Source of the DNA: Isoetes taiwanensis
Taxonomy: Eukaryota; Streptophyta; Lycopodiopsida; Isoetales; Isoetaceae
Direction: 5' to 3'
Length of the DNA: 64,000 nt
Assembly (NCBI GenBank): GCA_021234155.1
Contig: JAJEKV010000014.1
Span: 13,380,494 to 13,444,493 of the forward strand
The notes under the pieces were generated by a model, which saw nothing but the letters and a program-made list of their open reading frames with translations, made no database searches and was not told the DNA's origin. The position numbers and the translations under genes are program-made. Below are positions 45,891 to 58,100 of this stretch, piece by piece. Position 1 is the stretch's first letter, and each line of letters starts with the position of its first letter.

Positions 45891-47359
45891 TGTGACGTCC
45901 CCTACTCGTATACGATGCACTCATCGTATACAAACAGGAGTTCATCCCCTATACCAGCTCCACGCTGATACAAGGCCCTCCACACATCACTGCAATCCAG
46001 TGGGAAGAATGAAGGTGTCATTTACCCTGTCTCCCTCAGGGCCTACCTAGCTGCGGAAGCGTAAACATATGTAAGTACATATACATCAAAGCACATCATG
46101 ACCATCTCGAAGGATGGCTCACCACATATCTGCATAGACAAAGATCAGCACAATACAAAGGAAGTTCCTACCCAAGGCTCAGACACAGGGATAGACTGAC
46201 AAGCTTGGGCCTCCAGAGTTCATTGCAGACAGAATCATGACAATGGATTGGGCTGGCATAAGAACATGGCTTAGGGTTGTCCACACCATCCACCCCTCCT
46301 GTGCACACTTTGCATAGTAGGTTGAAAAGCGCCGGGTGCATAGCCAAAGGGGCTACTCCTGGGTTACATCTCCCCAGGCCCGATGGGGCAGGTAGGGATC
46401 ACTCCCACCCGAGGTCTACATGCTGACCCAAGGTGACTAGAGGGCCACCGCCTTATTCCTTACTTAACCCAACCGGGAAGGTGAACCCCACCCCACCTGC
46501 AAATCCGAGCCCATGCCTTGCCCACACTCGGTGGCAAGCCATTGAACCTAGTCACTCGATCCCCGGTGGGGCCTTACACACCAGAGGGATCGGTCAAGGG
46601 TCAGAACACGAACCTCGTTCTGAGCCAGTCTGGTCCCTTCACCCACAACCAGGTGTGGTTCTTGTACACAGGCCGAATACTAGTAATGCACTAAGAGGGA
46701 CTAACTAGGAGCATCATCTACTAAGCTTTAAGTCTCTACCCCCCTTCCCAATACAATGAGTTCACAGAATCCATCCGTCCATCATATCAACATAATAATT
46801 AATAAAGAACTAATCTATCTCATAGAGTTAGGTTCTTTAGTTAGGTCAATCTCGGGATCTACTTGGCTGCTATGGGCGATCTAATAGGCTAAACCTACTG
46901 GTTCGAAGGCTTGAGTAAGGTTTATGCTATTTGATCGACCAAATACCTGATCCCTGGTTCACTTCTCTCGATCCGAAGGCGTCCATGTCTCTGAGATGCG
47001 GTCGGAAGGGCGATCTGACACGCTGGGGCATACGGGCAGATCGTGTGAGTTGGAATCGACTCCTCAGGCGCGCGAATTGGAGCTCGGAAGGTCTGTAGGC
47101 GAAAAGGGGAATGTTAGGGTTTGATGCCTTATGTAGGCTATCAATTAGGTTTTAGGGTTCCCATGACCCTTGGTCTACCTTTAATGGGTTAAAGGTCTAA
47201 AGGTGCGCGCATTGCTAAGTGTGCGCACCATTGCAAGTTGCCCCCTAGGGCGTCCTTGCTTGGGTATACGTCGGCGTACACGTCGACTGGACGGCGTGTA
47301 CGCGTGACGGCGCAGTACGGTATACGTCTTGAGACCGTATATCGTACTGGAACGTCACA
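45891..47359 (-). repeat. 3' LTR of element B (1,469 bp)
   Basis: Bounded by TGTGACGTCC on the left and GGAACGTCACA on the right. Just inside the left end CGTATACGATG and CATCGTATAC form a palindrome. Near the right end CAGTACGG.TATACG and CGT.TATCGTACTG form another. On its right is the reverse complement of a purine tract. Confidence 0.8.
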
Positions 47360-48181
47360 TTCTCCCCACCTTGAATTGATGCTGTCCGCAGCATCGTGGG
47401 TCTCCCCACCTTGGGATCTACTTAACCTGCAATCAACCTCATGCATACAATATACCTATGATTACTTTTATACATTTATTAGAATTACCTTAAGGTAATA
47501 TTTACAGGACATTATTGAACTATTATTTAATCAATTGCTTAATTATTCGCATGTTATTACAATGACTACTCATAATTATTATATATACTATTATTCTTCG
47601 AGGTACTCTTTATTTCTTGCAACACGTTAGACAAAATTGTGTTGCAAGTCTTCGTAGTCCGACCTCCTAGCCCTTCGGAGCGCTCTATTGGCCTGCAGGT
47701 CACACTACGTTAGTACCATATTTAATTATTTATAAAGTTTGGTTATATGGTGACCACCCCACCTATCTACATGGATGCATGGCTAATCTCCCGGCGTAGG
47801 AAGAGGGTGATTCTTCCATTATGGCCGTGGAGACAGCATCTATATGCCTATATGCCACTCATGCCTACACCTTTAGTTGCCCAGCGTGGAGGATAGGTCC
47901 TTCCCGTATATGAGGCGTGAAGGCCAGATTCCTCCTATCAAAACATATATGGGGCTAGAGGTGCTTTTCCTATCAGTGCATTCCTCAATGACCTTCTTTC
48001 TCTCGAGGTCGTCTACTTCCGTGGAACAAAAGTAGACTTTCCAAGCGGCACCGCGGTCATGCCTACATTGACATTACACCACGTCCTAGAGATCACCGTA
48101 GTAATCTCATCATCGGTTACAACGCATGCAACCCTTACCTCATAGGTTGCATGCGTAGATTATACCTAACTAGGCAAGCTA
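47360..48181 (-). other. polypurine tract and 3' untranslated part of element B
   Basis: TTCTCCCCACCTTG at 47,360 is AAGGTGGGGAGAA on the minus strand, directly before the LTR. The following ~800 bases to the pol stop codon are AT-rich and non-coding. Confidence 0.55.
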
Positions 48182-48832
48182 TTAATCTACACAAATCGAC
48201 ATGCCTGAGCCGATTTCTTCGGAGATGATTTTGCCGTCCCATTGCTCCATAAACTGTGGGTACTGTTTTTCCAGATCTCTTTTAAGTACCCATGTTGCGT
48301 CTTCCACCGGCAAGTGCTTCCACTTGACCAAGTATTGGAGGAACTCCGATCTCCTTGTTTTCTTGAATGCTTTATCAAGAATTATCTCTGGGATTATTTC
48401 CAACTGTTCCTCTGTCATTTCCAACATCGTTGGGGTGTCCAGGATTTCATCTGGGTTGGGGGTGTGCTTCTTTAGCAAACTCACGTGGAAGACTTTGTGG
48501 ATCTTTAAGTGTGCTGGCAAGTCTAACCTGTAGGATTGGTTACCCACTCTCTTGACTATTTTGAATGGTCCAGCCCACCTTGGAGCAAGTTTCTTGCAAT
48601 TCCCGATGCGGAGCTTCGCCTGTTTCACCTTGATCTTGAGCCACACATTGTCGCCAACTTCAAACTGCCTGACTGTTCGATGCTTGTCGGCGATGCTCTT
48701 TTGACGACTCCTTGCTGCTAGGAGATATCCCCGTACTTCTTCTACGAAAACCAATACTTGCATGTCGCCAAGATTTGTTGGGAGACTTCCACTTTTGATA
48801 CGGGATTGTGCCAAGTGTCTGGAGTTAGGCAT
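48182..48832 (-). pseudogene. element B: integrase C-terminus and chromodomain
   Basis: The frame holds the GPF-type region (..NCKKLAPRWAGPFKIVKRVG), LPAHLKIHKVFHVSLLK, then a chromodomain from about residue 143: IIPEIILDKAFKKTRRSE, FLQYLVKWKHLPVEDATWV. Chromodomains at this place bind methylated H3 and direct integration in other chromoviruses; whether this variant binds is unknown. The frame overlaps the integrase core frame by about 90 bases, showing a frameshift. Confidence 0.85.
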
Positions 48833-49335
48833 TGGTAGCCGTAGTTGATCATGAACGGTGACATTTGGGATGATTCCTGCTTGGTGCTATTGTATGCAAA
48901 CTCCACCAAGTGAATAAATTCCTCCCACATACCTTGCTTGTTCCAGACATAATTTCGGAGCATGTCTTCTAAAATTCTATTGACACGCTCTGTTTGCCCA
49001 TCCGTCTGTGGATGATAGGCCGTGCTCATGGATAGCTTCGTTCCAATCGTTGTGAAGAGATCCTGCCAGAAGGCGCTGATGAACTTCGGATCTCGGTCGG
49101 AGATAATTTCCCTTGGCATGCCATGAAGTCTGAAAATCTCTTTGGTGAAGAGTTTTGCCGTGTCCATAGCTGTGTCCGTGGTCCTGCAAGGCACAAAATG
49201 GGCCATTTTCGACAACTTGTCGACCACGACCATCAAGGCATCCTTACCTCTTACTGTTCTTGGCAATCCTGTTATAAAATCCATGCTGACGACCTCCCAC
49301 TTAGCGTTTGGTACCGCTAATGGTTCCGTGAGCAC
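48742..49335 (-). pseudogene. element B: integrase catalytic core
   Basis: DDE core: MDFITGLP with the first Asp, SDRDPKF with the second, and QTERVNR with the Glu, the last preceded by STAYHPQTDGQ. All three catalytic residues are intact. Frameshifts at both ends separate it from the zinc finger upstream and the chromodomain downstream. Confidence 0.88.
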
Positions 49336-50260
49336 ACGGAATTGAAGTTGTTACGCCTTCCTTTCTTTGGCATAGCTGACACTCCTTGATGTGGCGAGCT
49401 ATCTGTTTCTTCATTCCTGGCCAATAGTAGCTGCTACGCACTTTGAAATATGTCTTCATGAATCCTGCGTGGCCAGCTATTGGGCTGTTGTGGGTGTCGT
49501 GGAGGATCAACTTTCTTACTCCAGATGATTTCGGCATGCACAACTTGTTCTTATGGTATAGGAGGTTACCTTCCTTTTTAAAGTTTTTGAAGGTTTCCCT
49601 CTCCTTGTCCGTTCTCGCTTCCTTGGACAAGCTTGCCCATACTTCTTTGAAGTCCTCATCCGTTGGCAAGGTTTCTTCTATCTTTTTCCCGAAATCGCTG
49701 AAGAGCGTCGAGATTGCATTGCAGTGCACTCTGGTTGTCAGTGGATGCCTTGAAAGCGCATCTGCTACCACATTAAGCTTCCCGGGTTTGTAGACTATCT
49801 CAAAGTCGTACTCCTCAAGAAATTCCATCCACCTTCTCTGCCTCAGATTGAGATGTGGTTGCGTGAATACGTATTGGAGGCTCTGGTGATCAGTGTCCAA
49901 CTGGAATTTCCTCCCTAAGAGGTAATGCCTCCAGATTCTCAATGCTCTGACAACTGCTAGCAGCTCTTGATCATGCGTCGGGTAACGCGTTTCGGCGTCG
50001 TTCATTTTCCTTGAGTCGTACGCTATTACCCGCTCTTCCTGCATCAGCACTACACCTGTGGCTATCTTGCTTGCATCCGTTGCCACTAACTTATCCTTCT
50101 CCGGGTCTGGCAGGGTCAAGACGGGGGCGGTTGTCAAGGCTTCCTTCAACAATTCAAATCCTGCTTGGGCTTTCTTGAGCCAATGGTCTGCCCAATTTTT
50201 TACTTTCTCCGCCTTTGTTAAGTCCGTCAGTGGGGCTGCTATCTTTGCGAAGTTCTTCAC
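49301..50260 (-). pseudogene. element B: RNase H and integrase zinc-binding domain
   Basis: The N-terminal part has LTLPDPEKDKLVATDASK (first RNase H Asp), then YPTHDQELLAVVRALRIWRHYLLG and TDHQSLQYVFTQP. The C-terminal part has HDTHNSPIAGHAGFMKTY with KECQLCQR, the H2C2 zinc finger of integrase. Intact over 319 residues. Confidence 0.88.
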
Positions 50261-50456
50261 GAACTTCCTGTAATACCCTGCTAGGCCAAGGAAACTTCTG
50301 ACCTCATGGACGTTCTTTGGTGCCGGCCATTGGATTCTTGCCGATCTTGGCGAGTGCAGCCGAGATTCCTTCTGCTGAAATCACATGACCCGTGGTATTC
50401 CACCTTCTCTCATTTCTGGTGACGCCCGACAACTTGGCATACAACCCGATGCCTCC

Positions 50457-50924
50457 TTAACTTTTCGAGCACCTTCCCCGACGTCTTCGAGCATGCTCTT
50501 GAATGGATTTACTGTACACCAGAATGTCGTCAAAGAATACTATCACAAAGGTGTCCAAGTATTCTCTGAAGATGTCGTTCATGAGTCTCATGAACGTAGC
50601 TGGGGCGTTGGATAGCCCAAATGGCATTACGGTGAATTCATAATGCCCATACCTGGTCCTGAAAGCCGTTTTGTGGATGTCCTCTTCTTTTATTCTGATC
50701 TGGTGATAACCTGACCTTAGGTCGATTTTGGAGAAGACCTTTGCCCCTTGGAGCTGATCCATCAAGTTAAATCCCGATGCGGGGAGTGCGTGCTTGTTCT
50801 TGATGGTGTGCTTGTTTAACTGTCGTAATCTATGCATCCTCAAGCTTCCATCCTTCTTCCCGACAAAGAGGATGGGTGCCCCAAATGGTGAGACGCTAGG
50901 CCCGATGAAGCCTAGATTGAGCAA
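50457..50924 (-). pseudogene. element B: reverse transcriptase
   Basis: Contains [53 protein letters not shown] and the catalytic FFDDILVYS. The DYRQLNK motif is damaged (HRLRQLNK). The thumb and the 200 bases to the RNase H frame are out of frame. Confidence 0.88.
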
Positions 50925-51215
50925 CTCTTGTAGCCGCCTTCTTCCCGCTCTGTGAGTTCATGTGTGGTCATTCTATATGGGGCCTTGCTTGTCGGCTTGG
51001 TCCCTGGCTCCAGTGCTATCTCACACTCTACTCCCCTGTAAGGCGGAAGTTTCTCGATCTCATCTGGAAAGAGATCGTGGAACTCCGTAATCAAGTTGGC
51101 GATTGGCTTGGGCAACTTGCTGAGCACCTCCTTGCTTTCTTCCGACTCGGGTTCCTCAATCTCGAGTTTGAAGATGTATGCTACCTTCTCGCTCCTTATA
51201 GATTTGAGAAGCTTC
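50912..51215 (-). pseudogene. element B: protease-RT linker, cut by element C
   Basis: Reads ..VKKLLKSIRSEKVAYIFKLE, then [19 protein letters not shown] and [12 protein letters not shown], the linker and first RT residues of gypsy pol. Residues N-terminal of VKKLLKSI come from element C's LTR, which begins at 51,221. The element's coding resumes at 62,690. Confidence 0.85.
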
Positions 51216-51220
51216 TTAAC
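51216..51220. repeat. target site duplication, left copy
   Basis: TTAAC directly before the TGTGACG end of element C. An identical copy follows the other end at 62,689. Confidence 0.9.
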
Positions 51221-52850
51221 TGTGACGCTCCCTGCTAAACATACGACGCCCGGCCGTACACTTGGCAGGAAATCCCCCATCCGGCTCAGCAACCGCATGG
51301 GCCCTTCGTCTACCCCGCACTCTGAGGTGACTCTAGTGCGGGAAGGGAACACGAAGGTGTCTTGCGCGCCCTTCCCCTATGGGCTCCTATAACAGCGGAA
51401 GCGATAACACGTCAGAACTAGCATAAATCATATATAAATACTACCTCGGAGGGTAGTGCATCGCACATAAACCAATGCATAGATGATAATCACAAACCAT
51501 AAAACAGGAGAGCTCCTACCCCGGCTCAGACTCGTAAGGAGGATGACTGACCGGCTAGGCCTCAAGATAGAGCAGACCGAGACATGGCAATGGCGAGGGC
51601 TGGCATAGAACAATGGCTAGGGTTGACCACTCCATCCGCCCCTCCTGTGCATACTTTGCAGATGGGCTAGATCAGGCTCGACAGACTCTAGCCTTCCTAC
51701 ACGCAATCCCATGGCATCACCCATCGGGACTACTCCAGGTTGCATCTCCCCGTCCGATGAGGCGGGAAGGGTTGCATCTCCCCTTCCGGGGTCTAGATGT
51801 GCCGTGGGCGGCTAGAGAATCGTGGCGGCCTTGCGATTAGGTGCCAGACGAACCCCCAAAACGAGAGCCAAGCCAACACTTGCAGCTCCCGAGAGGCAGG
51901 GCAACACCATTGCCCCAGGAGGTGTCGGACCCATGCTCGGCCCACACGAAGTGACCGACCATAAGCCTAGCCCACTATGGGATCCCCCGAAGCCCCCACT
52001 CGGCAGGGATCCTCCCTCCACTTTCCCTCTAGCCCCGTTATCTGGTGCTGAGTCATAACATAGCCTCAATAGCCTGGTGGGCTCCTATGCACAGGCCGCA
52101 ACTAATAGGAACTAAGGGATCTACTCTAGGAGCATACTACATATGGCTCTAGGTCTCTACCCCCCTTCCCAATACAAGAGGAGCAAACATGATCAACCAT
52201 CATCACATAATCATCACATCATGAGAATAATCATAAGAAGAACATCTTAACCTAATCATACAACTAACTGATAGTTAGGGTTCCTTGATTAGGGTTCAAG
52301 ATGTTGAATATGGGTTCTAGGATGGCTCTACTCTAGATACAAAATACTAGCACATCTGGAATGCTAATCCCAGATGAGCTATCACAACTACTATCCTACA
52401 TACCGCTCCCGGCTCTCCCTCCCAGATCCGGGCGCCTCCATGGTCTTCGCTCCACAAGCTGCTGTTCCTACTCCAAGAACGGGTCTACCTGGGCCACTGC
52501 ACCAGCCTATGCCACAACGAACGAGGTTCGAAACGGGGTTTCGAACAAGTAGGTGAGTCTCGGGTGCTATGGTGGAAAAGAGGTCTAGGGTTAGGGTTTA
52601 TGCCTATATAAGTTAGGTCCACCTAGGATGCCACGTGGCACCAATCGGGTGAGTCCTGTGTGGCGGTGCCCCAATAGGTTAAGGCCACGTGGATAATGGC
52701 TTAACCTATGGTTGGCTAAGTTATGAGAATAACTTAGCCATGCCCCCTAGTGCCACAATCTATGGTATACAAGGCTATAAGGATAGACTTGTATGGTGAT
52801 TCATCCGGAATATCACGTATTTATGGCGTATATTCCCCTGGACCGTCACA
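51221..52850 (-). repeat. 3' LTR of element C (1,630 bp)
   Basis: TGTGACGCTCC...GACCGTCACA. Nearly identical to the 5' LTR over long stretches (for example 52,600-52,800), with short indels concentrated between 51,240-51,300 and 51,660-51,960. Two G-boxes lie at 52,630-52,639 and 52,685-52,692, and TATATA at 52,605-52,610. Confidence 0.92.
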
Positions 52851-53708
52851 TTCTCCCCCCCTTAGGACAATGCTGTCCTCAGCATTGCGCTAAGGTGACG
52901 ACCCTACCTTATGCCTGCAAAACAGCAACGTAATTAACCTTTAGTTTACTTTAGGAATCAAGTTTTATTAATTGAAAGTCAAAATTTAGGCTATATTTGT
53001 ACTTATACAAAATTATATAGCCTTAACACAGTTATTTCTTATAGTAATTCAAAATACTATTATAAGAATTATTAGGGTTCATAATCTAAATTATGGCTCC
53101 CCCTATCCTCTCGTAACGCGCTCCTCGTTGAAGTCCTCCTTCTACTTGCCTGCAAAAGGAGCACATTACGTTAGTTTAGTTAATAATTTGTGGTTTTAGG
53201 GGACCACCCCCCTTACCTCCTTGAGCGAACTCTTTGGCTCAAGGTTGTCCTACTACCCTGCCCAAGATCATGGCCCTTTCGGATTTGAGCTTAGGGATCA
53301 TTTAAGATGCTCCCATCATTGCCCATGATCGAGTGCTACCTTGTACACGATCCCCCGGATCGAGTACACCCCAGTGCATCATGCCCCGAGGGTTTCAGCT
53401 AGGGAACGTCTCACGATCCCATCATCGCGCATGATCACTTAAGCTTCACCATGACCCTCCTACGGCCAGGTGTGCGTACCCCGCATCGTGGCATAGAGAT
53501 CATCCGATCGATGTCCCATCATTGCCCACCATGCCTCATTCCTCACTCGCATGACCCTAATGGTCATGCGCACCTCTTGGTGCGTGTGGCCTAGAGAATG
53601 CCCTAAAGGCGTATCCCATCATCGCCCACACGATCCAAGGTTCTGGCACATGCACCCTCCTAACTAGAATGCATGCGCCAGGTTCAAAGCTAACTATCAA
53701 CATACTAG
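52851..53708 (-). other. polypurine tract and 3' untranslated part of element C
   Basis: TTCTCCCCCCCTTAGG at 52,851 is CCTAAGGGGGGGAGAA on the minus strand, ending at the LTR. TCCCATCAT(T/C)G.(C/G)CA recurs at 53,311, 53,417, 53,514 and 53,614, about 100 bases apart, in the untranslated part after the pol stop codon. Confidence 0.65.
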
Positions 53709-54398
53709 CTAACCACCTGGCAAGTCGGGGTCGACCAAGTCGGAGACGACTCGCCCATCAAACTCCTTCATAAACTCTGGGTATTGCTTCTCCAAATCTT
53801 GCTTCAATACCCATGTCGCATCTTCCACGGGTAAGTGCTTCCACTTAACCAAATATTGGAGGAACTGAGACCTCCTAGTCTTCTTGAATGACTTATCAAG
53901 AAGTAACTCGGGCACTATTTCTACTTGCTCCTCCGTCATTTCCAACAAGGTTGGAGTATCCAAAACCTCCTCAGGGTTAGGATTGTGCCTTTTTAATAAA
54001 CTTACGTGGAAGACCTTGTGGACCTTAAGATGGGCTGGAAGATCCAACTTGTAGGCTTGAGAGCCCACTCTCTCTAAAATCTTGAATGGTCCAGCCCACC
54101 TAGGGGCAAGCTTCTTGCAGCTCCCAATCCGCAGCTTGGCTTGCTTCACCTTGATCTTCAACCAAACGGTATCGCCCACCTTAAACTCCCTTACGGTCCT
54201 GTGCTTGTCGGCTACACTCTTACTCGCCGACTTCTTGCCGCCAATAGATAACCCCTTACTTCCTCTACTAGGCTGCGCATGTCTCCTAACATCTGGCTGG
54301 GACACTTCTACCTTGGACCACGAGGATTGTGCAGTATCCTGGTTAAGCACCGGGTACCCGTAATTCACCATGAAAGGAGACATCACGAGATGACTCAC
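53709..54398 (-). pseudogene. element C: integrase C-terminus and chromodomain
   Basis: SCKKLAPRWAGPFKILERVG, HLKVHKVFHVSLLKRHNP, then the chromodomain VEIVPELLLDKSFKKTRRSQ and FLQYLVKWKHLPVEDATWVL, ending ..FDGRVVSDLVDPDL. Open for 229 residues and closely similar to element B. The first ~25 residues are damaged by a frameshift. Confidence 0.88.
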
Positions 54399-55084
54399 GC
54401 TTGCTTAATCGTTGTGGCTAATTCCACCAAGTGAATGTACTCATCCCACTTGGACTGCTTGTTCCACACATAGCTTCGAAGCATGTCTTCAATGATCCGA
54501 TTCGTCCTTTCCGTCTGGCCATCTGTTTGGGGATGATATGCCGTACTCATGGAGAGCTTCGTCTGGATGGTGCTAAAGAGATCCTGCCAAAAGGCACTCA
54601 TGAACTTAGAATCTCTATCGGATATTATCTCCCCGAGGCATGCCATGGAGTCTAAAAATCTCCCTTACGAATAACTTGGCAGTTAATCTAATGCGGTGTC
54701 CGTCGTCTTGCAAGGCACGAAATGTGCCATCTTAGATAACTTATCTACGACAACCATCAATGCATCCTTGCCTCGAAGAGTTCTAGGGAGTCCTGTGATG
54801 AAATCCATGCTTATGACCTCCCACTTTGCATTTGGCACCCCCAATGGCTCTAAAGCACCCGGAATCCGAAGTTGCTCCGCCTTGGTTTGCTGACATAACT
54901 GGCAATCCCGAATATATGCAGCTATCTGCCTCTTCATTCCTGGCCAGAAGTAGCTGCTTCGAATCTTGAAATATGTCTTCATGAAGCCAGCATGCCCCGC
55001 TATTGGGCTGTTATGTGTGTCATGAAGAATTAACTTCCTTACCCACGAAGATTCGGGCACACACAACTTATGCTTGTGGTACAA
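54395..55084 (-). pseudogene. element C: integrase zinc finger and catalytic core
   Basis: 55,084-54,683 holds HDTHNSPIAGHAGFMKTY, RDCQLCQQ and MDFITGLPRTLRGK. 54,646-54,395 holds SDRDSKFMSAFWQD, STAYHPQTDGQTERTNR. Catalytic Asp, Asp and Glu are all present, but a frameshift at about 54,650-54,680 removes the junction (..FRLHGMP). Confidence 0.85.
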
Positions 55085-55720
55085 CAGTTGCCTTCCTTTT
55101 TAAAATGCTTGAAGGCTTCCCCGCTCCTTGTGCATTCGGCTTCCTTGGAGAGGCTTTCCCACACCTCCTTGAAGTCCACATCGGTTGGCAAGGACTCCTC
55201 AATCTTCTTGCCAAACTCACTCGAAAGAGTGGAAATCGCATACAATGCGTCCTTGTCCAAATGGCCTCCTAGAGGGGCATCTGCTAAACATTAAGCTTAC
55301 CGGGCTTATATATAATATCAAAATCATTACTCCTCAAGGAATTCCATCCACCTCCTTTGCCTTAAGTTGAGGAGTGGGTGGGTGAAAAGATCTTGAAGGC
55401 TCGGTGATCGATATCTAATCAAAACTTCCTTCCCAAAGAAATAATGCCTCCATATCCTCAATGCCCCGACAATGGCTAGGAGCTCCTGATCATGGGTTGG
55501 GTAGCGTTGCTTTCGTCGTTCATCTTCTTTGAGTCGTGGCGACTACCCTTCCTTCTTGCATCAAGGCCCCTGTTGCTATCTTGCTTGCATCTGTTGCTAT
55601 CAACTTATCCTTACTTTCGGATCCGGGAGAACAAGCACTTGCTGTTGTTAAAACCTCTTTAAGCTTCTCAAAGAAGCTTGGGCTTTCTCTAACCAATGGC
55701 TAGCCCAATCCTTAATCTTC
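55085..55720 (-). pseudogene. element C: RNase H, heavily frameshifted
   Basis: Pieces such as KDKLIATDASKIATG, RGIEDMEAL and YKPGKLNV are found in different minus-strand frames between 55,620 and 55,290, followed by SSEFGKKIEESLPTDVDFKE. Order agrees with element B, but at least four indels intervene. Confidence 0.7.
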
Positions 55721-55726
55721 TTGGCC

Positions 55727-56520
55727 TTAGTGAGGTCCGGCGGAGGGGCGCCCACTTAGCAAAGTCCTTCCACGAACTTTCGTAGTATCCCGCCAACCCG
55801 AAAAGCTTCTTACTTCTGCCACATTCCTTGGAGCTGGCCAATCAACTATTGCCTCAATCTTAGATGGATCTGTGGAGATTCCCTCGGATGTTACTACATG
55901 CCCCAAGTACTCCACCCGGCCTGTTGCAAAGTGGCACTTAGAGAGCTTCCCATACAACCGATGACGTCTCAACTTCTCCAACACTTTCCTGAGATGCTGA
56001 CAATGCTCTTCAAGGGACTTGCTGTAGATTAGGATGTCGTCGAAGAAGACAATAACAAACTCATCCAAGAAGTCTCTGAAGATATCGTTCATGAGGCGCA
56101 TAAACGTTCTTGAGGCGTTCGACAATCCAAAGGGCATTCTTCAGAACTCAAAATGACCGTACCGCATTCACAGCGGTCTTATGGATGTCCTCTTCTTTTA
56201 TTCTTATCTCGATGGTATCCCGATCTCAAATCAATCTTAGAGAATACCTTTGCTCCTTGTAACTGGTCCATTAGGTCATCCGCCCTTGGTAATGCATACT
56301 TATTCTTTATCGTCTGCTTGTTGAGCTGGCGATAGTCTATGCACATTCTTAAGCTCCCATCTTTCTTCTTGACAAAGAGTATAGGTGCTCCGAAAGGAGA
56401 CACACTTGCTCTTATAAATCCAAGCTCGAGCAATTCCTGCAGCTGTTTCTTGAGCTCAGTCAATTCTGGAATGCTCATTCTATATGGCGCCTTACTGGTA
56501 GGCTTCGCATCCGGAGCCAA
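55727..56520 (-). pseudogene. element C: reverse transcriptase
   Basis: 56,520-56,179: [56 protein letters not shown]. 56,137-55,727: [41 protein letters not shown]. The frame changes between about 56,140 and 56,180. Catalytic DD intact. Confidence 0.88.
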
Positions 56521-56607
56521 TGTGATCTCACATTCTACACCCCTATAAGGTGGCAGCTGCCGGATTTCATCCGGGAATACATCCTTGAACTCTGGAAATA
56601 AGCCTTG

Positions 56608-57110
56608 CTATCTGCACGGGCAAGTGATTCCCCTTTGGGTCACTTCCCTCACCTTTGCCTGCCCAACTGATTCCAACCTCAAGATGTAATCCACTTTATT
56701 CCTTTCTATACTCTTCCTTAGCTGCTTCAAAGAAATACACTGCATAGGAGAATGTAGCTTCTTACCTTTCACTATCAACTTGCTGCCGTCTGGTGCCGTC
56801 ATGGTGACTTCATTCCGGTCGCAATCAATCATGGCTTTGGCTGGCTTCAAAAATTCCATCCCCACTATCAAATCATATCTTCCAATGTCCATGACTTCTG
56901 CTCCCATCGGCCACTTAGCCCCACTAAGGTCTATGTCAAAGGTGATCCTCCTCCCCTTAGTGTGCCGAATGGCGCCGTTGGCCATAGCTACTGGCCTTGG
57001 CTTAGACTTCAATACCTTATTCTTCATTAGAGCAAACCAATCTAGGAGATGCAAAATTATGAGAGCTACCCAGATCTATGAGGACTACATAAGGATTACT
57101 ATCTATGATC
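56608..57110 (-). pseudogene. element C: aspartic protease with altered active site
   Basis: The active-site motif reads VLIDLGSSHNF (about 57,085-57,050), where gypsy proteases have D-S/T-G; here leucine replaces the serine or threonine. After a frameshift the rest follows: KPRPVAMANGAIRHT, FDIDLSGAKWPMGAEVMD, YDLIVGMEFLKPA. DLIVGMEFL is the usual (D)VILGM(D/E)WL-type flap end. Confidence 0.8.
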
Positions 57111-57555
57111 CCATCACCCGATGACAGTTGATGATTCTCTATCTCATCCGACTCAATGTTTGCACATATGTGACACTCACCATCTATGAAGTCGTTGGCC
57201 CTCTGGCGGGTCATCGCCCTCGTCCCGCTTCTGTTGGGGGAGTCCCAGTCAAAGAGTTCTCGCCAAAGCCGATCGCATGACGAATGGACAATCATGTGTC
57301 CGTGCCACGGCCGAAGCACCCGAAGCATAACTTCTTCTCAATGCATTCCTGTCTCTTTTCCTTCCTTCTAAGGCAGACCTGCCTAGGAGACGCTTTTAAG
57401 AGCCCCCCCGATGCGTTCGTGGCTTACACGGTCCCCAAAAGCTTTGCTCGACCCTTACCTTCTGCTGACTCCCCGATGGTGTAGTTGCTGATTGCTTACC
57501 CCGATATTGCCCCCGATCTTGCCACAACTCTTACCCCCCGAAGGTTGATTTCTTC
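57111..57555 (-). pseudogene. element C: zinc knuckle and gag C-terminal region
   Basis: About 57,340-57,290 on the minus strand reads KKLCFGCFGRG and, after a shift, HMIVHSSC: a CCHC knuckle remnant with frame damage. The remainder to 57,555 is low-complexity linker in broken frames. Confidence 0.55.
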
Positions 57556-58100
57556 TCTGCTTTGGAGTTCTTTGGTGCCTCCTCCAAACTTATAGCTTTA
57601 TCTTCTGCTTGCACACTGACTTGGGTTGATTGCTCTAACAAGCCTCTTGATATTCTTTGTTCAACCCCTCAATGTAAGTATCCACGGCTTGCCTCTCTGA
57701 GACTCGGGAACATTCAGCCTGAGCCTCATAAATTCTTCTGTATACTTAGCCACCATAAGGTACCACCCCGATTCAACCTGTAAAACTTTGGATCTGTCTA
57801 CTAGTATGAGACCTTGGTACATAGTGCTTACTTCGGAAAGCCTTGCTAAAAGTCTTAAATCTGCAATTGTTCCTCTTGACTTTGTTAGACTTAGCATATC
57901 CCTTCCACCGATCCTTGCCGGTCCAATGAGGTTAGCTGTAGCAACTTTCCCCTATATCCTTGTCTTTCATTCCGTAAGAGTTACCAAATTCTTCCATTTC
58001 ATCAAGCCATGCTTGACTTCCATGCCTGATCTGTCTTTCCACGAGAATCGCCCGACTTCCTTGTCTTCCACACATTGCTCATAAGCGCTATCCACCTTTT
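57556..58100 (-). pseudogene. element C: gag (retrotransposon gag domain)
   Basis: Fragments KVATANLIGPARI, YTEEFMRLRLNVPESQRGKP and KRLVRAINP match, in order, element B's GRVATANLKGATRIWW, NQEFMRLRLYVSKLSEKHAV and RKLVRAIDP. At least four frameshifts. The domain normally forms the virus-like particle shell. Confidence 0.75.

Noticed and set aside
48201-51400. Plus-strand frames across element B (for example 48,201-48,533; 51,096-51,392)
   Set aside because: They are antisense to recognised integrase, RNase H and RT motifs.
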